64,000 nt of DNA from Cronobacter turicensis z3032 (GTDB lineage Bacteria > Pseudomonadota > Gammaproteobacteria > Enterobacterales > Enterobacteriaceae): assembly GCA_000027065.2 (NCBI GenBank), contig FN543093.2:4220074-4284073 (forward strand), read 5' to 3'. Shown here piece after piece: positions 59,949 to 64,000 of this stretch (position 1 is its first letter; every line of letters starts with the position of its first letter). A program made the position numbers and the translations under genes. The notes below the pieces were generated by a model. The model saw nothing but the letters and a program-made list of their open reading frames with translations. It had not been told where the DNA came from and ran no database searches.

Positions 59949-61496
59949 ATGTCGCTTACTAAAAAACCTGTCGTATTAGTGATTCTGGATGGCTACGGCT
60001 ACCGTGAAGACAACCAGGATAACGCTATTTCCGCCGCCAAAACGCCCGTGATGGATAGCCTGTGGGCAAGCCGTCCGCACACGTTGATTGATGCTTCTGG
60101 TCTTGAGGTCGGCCTGCCTGACCGCCAGATGGGCAACTCGGAAGTGGGCCACGTCAACCTGGGCGCCGGACGCATCGTGTATCAGGATCTCACGCGCCTG
60201 GATGTGGAAATCAAAGAACGCACTTTCTTTGAAAACCCGGTACTGACCGCCGCGGTGGATAACGCCGTCGCGGCAGGCAAAGCCGTACATATTATGGGCC
60301 TGGCGTCGCCGGGCGGCGTACACAGCCATGAAGATCATATTCTGGCGATGATTGAACTGGCCGCCGCCCGCGGCGCAGAGAAAATCTACCTGCACGCGTT
60401 CCTGGATGGCCGCGATACGCCGCCGCGCAGCGCGAAGGCCACGCTTGAGAAATTCGCAGCGAAATTTGCCGAACTGGGCAAAGGCCGCGTCGCTTCCATT
60501 ATCGGTCGTTATTTCGCCATGGATCGCGACAACCGCTGGGACCGCGTAGAGCAGGCGTACGACTTGCTGACGCTGGCGCAAGGCGAGTATGAAGCGCCAA
60601 ACGCTGTGGCAGGCCTGGAAGCCGCTTACGCGCGCGATGAAAACGATGAGTTCGTCAAAGCGACGGTGATTCGCGCCGAAGGTGAAGCTTCTGCCGCGAT
60701 GGAAGATGGCGACGCGCTGATTTTCATGAACTTCCGCGCCGACCGTGCTCGTCAGATCACCCGCGCTTTCGTCAACCGCGATTTCGATGGCTTTAGCCGT
60801 AAAAAAGTCGTGAAGTTCGGGGATTTTGTCATGCTGACGGAATATGCGGCAGATATCCGCACCGCCTGCGCTTACCCGCCAGCCTCGCTGCTGAATACCT
60901 TCGGCGAGTGGATGGCGAAACATGACAAAACCCAGCTGCGCATCTCCGAAACCGAGAAATACGCGCATGTGACATTCTTCTTTAACGGCGGCGTGGAAGA
61001 GCCATTCCCGGGCGAAGACCGTATTCTGATTAATTCGCCGAAAGTCGCGACCTACGATCTGCAGCCGGAAATGAGCTCCGCCGAGCTTACGGAAAAACTG
61101 GTCGGCGCCATCAGCAGCGGCAAGTATGATGCCATTATCTGTAACTACCCGAACGGCGATATGGTCGGCCACACCGGCGTATTTGACGCGGCTGTCGCGG
61201 CGGTGGAAGCGCTCGATAACTGCATCGCGCAGGTGACCCGCGCCGTTGAGGCCGCAGGCGGTCAGATGCTCATCACCGCCGACCACGGCAACGCCGAACA
61301 GATGCGCGACCCGGCAACCGGCCAGGCGCATACCGCGCACACCAACCTGCCGGTGCCGCTGATTTACGTGGGTGATAAAACAGTGAAAGCGGTAGACGGC
61401 GGTAAGCTTTCCGACATCGCGCCGACCCTGCTGACGCTGATGGGCATGGAAATCCCGCAAGAGATGACTGGCAAGCCGCTGTTCATCGTGGAATAA
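59949..61496 (+). CDS. gpmI: 2,3-bisphosphoglycerate-independent phosphoglycerate mutase
   Basis: A 515-residue alkaline-phosphatase-superfamily enzyme (GpmI/GpmM). The phospho-acceptor Ser is in MGNSEVGHVNLGAGR (about 64); manganese ligands include VILDGYG near the N-terminus, and ADHGNAEQM near the C-terminus. It interconverts 3- and 2-phosphoglycerate. A TGAGGT site precedes the ATG. It leads the gpmI-envC-yibQ transcript. Confidence 0.98.
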   Translation: MSLTKKPVVLVILDGYGYREDNQDNAISAAKTPVMDSLWASRPHTLIDASGLEVGLPDRQMGNSEVGHVNLGAGRIVYQDLTRLDVEIKERTFFENPVLTAAVDNAVAAGKAVHIMGLASPGGVHSHEDHILAMIELAAARGAEKIYLHAFLDGRDTPPRSAKATLEKFAAKFAELGKGRVASIIGRYFAMDRDNRWDRVEQAYDLLTLAQGEYEAPNAVAGLEAAYARDENDEFVKATVIRAEGEASAAMEDGDALIFMNFRADRARQITRAFVNRDFDGFSRKKVVKFGDFVMLTEYAADIRTACAYPPASLLNTFGEWMAKHDKTQLRISETEKYAHVTFFFNGGVEEPFPGEDRILINSPKVATYDLQPEMSSAELTEKLVGAISSGKYDAIICNYPNGDMVGHTGVFDAAVAAVEALDNCIAQVTRAVEAAGGQMLITADHGNAEQMRDPATGQAHTAHTNLPVPLIYVGDKTVKAVDGGKLSDIAPTLLTLMGMEIPQEMTGKPLFIVE

Positions 61497-61529
61497 TCCC
61501 TCCCCATGAGGGGAAAGGCGATTTTTTCA

Positions 61530-62789
61530 ATGACATGGGGCAACAGGCCGTTTCGGTTCTCACTCAAGCCCCTGCTTTACGCCAGCGCGCTCAGCGCTGG
61601 CGTATTGTTATGCCCGCTTTCCGCCCACGCGGATGACCGCGATCAGCTTAAATCCATTCAGGATGATATCGCCGCCAAAGAGCGCGCCGTGCGCCAGCAA
61701 CAGCAACAGCGCGCGAAACTGCTCGCCCAGCTGAAAAGCCAGGAGCAGGCGATCGCCGCCGCCAGCCGCAAGCTGCGCGAAACCCAGAACACGCTGGCGG
61801 ATCTCAATCGCCAGATAGCCCAGATGAACGACTCCATCGCAAAGCTTGAGAAGCAAAAAGCGGCCCAGGAACGCAACCTGGCGGCCCAGCTTGATGCGGC
61901 GTTTCGTCAGGGGCAGCACAGCGGTCTTCAGTTGATCCTGAGCGGCGAAGAGAGCCAGCGCGGCCAGCGTTTACAGGCCTATTTCGGTTATCTCAACGAA
62001 GCGCGTCAGGAGACCATCGCCCAACTCAAGCAAACGCGCGAAGAAGTCGCCACGCAAAAAGCGGAGCTTGAAGAGAAGCAGACGCAGCAGCAGACGCTGC
62101 TGTACGAGCAGCAGGCGCAACAGGCGAAGCTGGAGCAGGCCCGCAACGAACGTAAGAAAACCCTCGGCGCGCTGGACTCTTCCATTCAGGAAGGACAGCA
62201 GCAGCTAAGCGAACTGCGCGCCAACGAATCGCGCCTGCGCGATCGCATCGCCCGTGCGGAAGCGGCGGCCAAAGCCCGCGCCGAGCGCGAAGCGCGTGAA
62301 GCCGAACAGGTTCGTTCCCGTCAGAAAGAGGCGACGCGCAAAGGCACCACCTATAAACCTTCCGACAGCGAGCGTTCGCTGATGGCGCGTACCGGCGGGC
62401 TCGGCTCGCCGAACGGCCAGGCATTCTGGCCGGTACGCGGCCCGATGCTGCACCGTTATGGCGAACAGCTGCAAGGTGAACTACGTTGGAAGGGTATCGT
62501 TATCGGCGCCAGCGAAGGCACCGAGGTGAAAGCCATCGCCGACGGGCGCGTTATCTTAGCCGACTGGCTGCAGGGTTATGGTCTGGTGGTCGTGGTGGAG
62601 CATGGCAAAGGCGACATGAGCCTTTACGGCTACAACCAGAGCGCGCTGGTGAATGTCGGCGCGCAGGTCCGCGCCGGTCAACCCATCGCGCTGGTGGGCA
62701 ACAGCGGCGGTCAGGGTCGGCCTTCGCTCTATTTTGAAATTCGCCGTCAGGGTCAGGCGGTCAATCCACAGCCGTGGTTGGGAAGATAA
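61530..62789 (+). CDS. envC: Murein hydrolase activator EnvC
   Basis: A 419-residue periplasmic protein, same length as E. coli EnvC. Signal segment to about residue 34 (ending AHAD), long coiled coil over about 36-275 rich in Gln and Glu, then a C-terminal LytM domain (from GQAFWPVRGPMLHRYG) that lacks the zinc-binding residues of active LytM enzymes. With FtsEX it activates AmiA and AmiB at division. The start at 61530 was preferred to ATG 61506, which has no ribosome site and is not conserved. Confidence 0.96.
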   Translation: MTWGNRPFRFSLKPLLYASALSAGVLLCPLSAHADDRDQLKSIQDDIAAKERAVRQQQQQRAKLLAQLKSQEQAIAAASRKLRETQNTLADLNRQIAQMNDSIAKLEKQKAAQERNLAAQLDAAFRQGQHSGLQLILSGEESQRGQRLQAYFGYLNEARQETIAQLKQTREEVATQKAELEEKQTQQQTLLYEQQAQQAKLEQARNERKKTLGALDSSIQEGQQQLSELRANESRLRDRIARAEAAAKARAEREAREAEQVRSRQKEATRKGTTYKPSDSERSLMARTGGLGSPNGQAFWPVRGPMLHRYGEQLQGELRWKGIVIGASEGTEVKAIADGRVILADWLQGYGLVVVVEHGKGDMSLYGYNQSALVNVGAQVRAGQPIALVGNSGGQGRPSLYFEIRRQGQAVNPQPWLGR

Positions 62790-62792
62790 GTT

Positions 62793-63734
62793 TTGCTTCA
62801 GTTGCGTCGTCTTGTTTTTGCTCTCGCCGGTTCGCTGGCGCTCGCCGCTCCCGCCCTCGCCGGCAAACTCGCTATCGTGATTGATGATTTCGGCTATCGC
62901 CCCAGTACCGAAAACCAGGTGCTGGCGATGCCCGCAGAAGTCTCCGTCGCCGTACTCCCCAACGCGCCGCACGCCCGCGAAATGGCGACCAAAGCCCACA
63001 ATCAGGGGCATGACGTACTCATTCACCTGCCGATGGCGCCGCTCAGCAAACAGCCGCTGGAAAAAGATACCCTGCGCCCGGACATGAGCAGCGAGGAAAT
63101 CGCGCGCATTATTCGCGAAGCGGTAAACGACGTGCCTTACGCCATCGGTATGAATAACCATATGGGCAGCGCGATGACATCGAGCCTGCCAGGCATGCAG
63201 AAAGTGATGGCGGCGCTTGCGCACTATAATCTCTTTTTTCTCGACAGCATGACCATCGGCAATAGCCAGGCTATGCGGGCCGCCGCAGGCACCGGCGTGA
63301 AGGTCATCAAACGCAAAGTCTTTCTGGACGATATACAGAACGAGGCGGATATCCGTTACCAGTTTAACCGCGCGGTCGCGCTGGCGCGCCGCAACGGCTC
63401 GGCGATTGCTATCGGCCATCCGCACCCGTCAACGGTGCGCGTGCTTCAGCAGATGCTCTACAGCCTGCCGGCCGATATCACGCTGGTGCGCGCGAGCAGC
63501 CTGCTGAATGAGCCGCAGGTGGATACCTCCAGACCCAACGCCGCTCCGCCTTCGCAGACCGCGCCTGCCGCGCCGCGTAACCCATTCCGCGGCGTGAAGC
63601 TCTGCAAGCCGAAACGCCAGCCTGAGCCGGTCTACGCCACGCGTTTCTTTACGGTGATTAGCGAAAGCGTCAGCGAGAGCGCCGTGGTGAGCTATTTCCG
63701 GCATCAGTGGCAAGGCTGGGGCAAGCAGTCATAA
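62793..63734 (+). CDS. yibQ: Divergent polysaccharide deacetylase family protein YibQ
   Basis: A 313-residue exported protein with a signal peptide (ending APALAG) and a divergent polysaccharide-deacetylase domain: IVIDDFGYRP holds the Asp pair, GHDVLIHLPMAP, and AIAIGHPHPSTV the late His residues. The start codon is TTG at 62793, three bases after the envC stop, with GGGAAGATAAG in front. Its C-terminus keeps the conserved FRGVKLCKPK and HQWQGWGKQ. Enzymatic activity is unproven. A terminator follows. Confidence 0.93.
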   Translation: MLQLRRLVFALAGSLALAAPALAGKLAIVIDDFGYRPSTENQVLAMPAEVSVAVLPNAPHAREMATKAHNQGHDVLIHLPMAPLSKQPLEKDTLRPDMSSEEIARIIREAVNDVPYAIGMNNHMGSAMTSSLPGMQKVMAALAHYNLFFLDSMTIGNSQAMRAAAGTGVKVIKRKVFLDDIQNEADIRYQFNRAVALARRNGSAIAIGHPHPSTVRVLQQMLYSLPADITLVRASSLLNEPQVDTSRPNAAPPSQTAPAAPRNPFRGVKLCKPKRQPEPVYATRFFTVISESVSESAVVSYFRHQWQGWGKQS

Positions 63735-63735
63735 T

Positions 63736-63763
63736 AAAAAACCCGCCTGAAGGCGGGTTTTTT
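63736..63763. terminator. Terminator after yibQ
   Basis: AAACCCGCC-TGAA-GGCGGGTTT with A-run on the left and six Ts on the right; can work in both directions. Confidence 0.85.
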
Positions 63764-63845
63764 ATTAGCCCGGAAGCGGCGAATCAGAGCGTTTTTTATC
63801 GCCGTGAACTTATAAGAGGTTGGCAGACGCTTGCCTTTTAATCAT

Positions 63846-64000
63846 TCATTGCAGCTTAAAATCACCATTAAGGATGATGCTATATAACGTCGGCTTGCCA
63901 TTATCTGTCATAAGATATTTCTCTTTGTGGGAAAGCTTATAAATACCGACAGGATCATTATTTAACGTGTTCAGCGTGGTTTCTGTTGGAGCCGAATTGA
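63846..64000 (-). CDS. C-terminal part of an unidentified protein
   Basis: An open frame of 51 codons runs from the right edge of the window to TGA at 63846. The visible end has IYKLSHKEKYLMTDNGKPTL and then a short strand ending LNGDFKLQ. No start is in the window and the family was not recognised. In E. coli a glycosyltransferase gene (waaH) follows yibQ on this strand, but this tail does not obviously belong to it. The stretch is more AT-rich than yibQ. Confidence 0.5.
   Translation of the reverse strand, partial: NSAPTETTLNTLNNDPVGIYKLSHKEKYLMTDNGKPTLYSIILNGDFKLQ

Noticed and set aside
59976..61460. 494-codon minus-strand frame inside gpmI
   Set aside because: Fully antisense to gpmI, whose protein is a full-length enzyme.
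1..64000. CRISPR array, insertion sequence or prophage
   Set aside because: No regularly spaced repeats, transposase, integrase or phage structural genes were seen.

Overview
The window is a stretch of enterobacterial chromosome of high GC. Almost every backbone gene is a close, full-length match to an Escherichia coli K-12 counterpart. The mix of accessory genes (a 2-ketogluconate operon, a paoABCD cluster, two Hok toxins, an orphan Hcp effector module) fits a Cronobacter- or Enterobacter-like member of the Enterobacteriaceae. The genus is an inference; no rRNA gene is present to settle it.

Layout: (1) 1-2.9 kb, 2-ketogluconate use: the end of a PfkB kinase, the KguT-type transporter and the reductase GhrB. 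(2) 3.0-5.6 kb, lipoprotein YiaF and regulator YiaG, flanked by two hok-type toxin loci: a plasmid-like hok/mok/sok and a HokA-like gene. Both toxins are about 52 codons long and easily missed. (3) 5.6-11.7 kb, glyQS, ysaB, wecH and a GlxA-type regulator coupled to a cysteine hydrolase. (4) 11.7-20.0 kb, the complete D-xylose regulon xylBA / xylFGHR around one divergent control region. (5) 20.1-28.5 kb, bax, malS behind a pair of MalT-like boxes, avtA and the alpha-xyloside genes yicI-yicJ. (6) selC (tRNA-Sec) at 28.8 kb, followed by an AT-rich islet carrying an orphan Hcp with an amber codon at position 8, a Tlde1-type peptidoglycan effector and a four-helix putative immunity protein.

(7) 30.6-43.8 kb, accessory metabolism: TetR with an aldo/keto reductase; a molybdenum aldehyde oxidoreductase operon paoABCD plus a MobA-like nucleotidyltransferase, in which PaoA lacks the Tat leader known from E. 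coli; a GT2-TPR protein; and a LysR regulator divergent from an exporter, a YahK-type dehydrogenase, an exported hydrolase and a cupin. (8) 43.9-48.9 kb, a CPBP protease, the peroxide/redox two-component system hprRS with its DNA box, hiuH, an Imm22-like small protein and an anion permease. (9) 48.9-55.9 kb, cdh, sbp, pfkA (with a Cra site), fieF, cpxP (with the CpxQ sRNA in its 3' end) and cpxRA. (10) 56.0-63.7 kb, trmL, the cysE-gpsA-secB-grxC-yibN run, and gpmI-envC-yibQ. The window closes in the C-terminal part of an unidentified minus-strand gene.

Relative to E. coli K-12, the order joins two blocks that lie far apart there (cdh to cpxA, and trmL to yibQ), so there is a rearrangement boundary between cpxA and trmL. 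The most notable items are the selC-linked Hcp/Tlde1/immunity islet with its nonsense codon, the tandem hok loci, the leaderless PaoA, and a cysteine-free YibN rhodanese.
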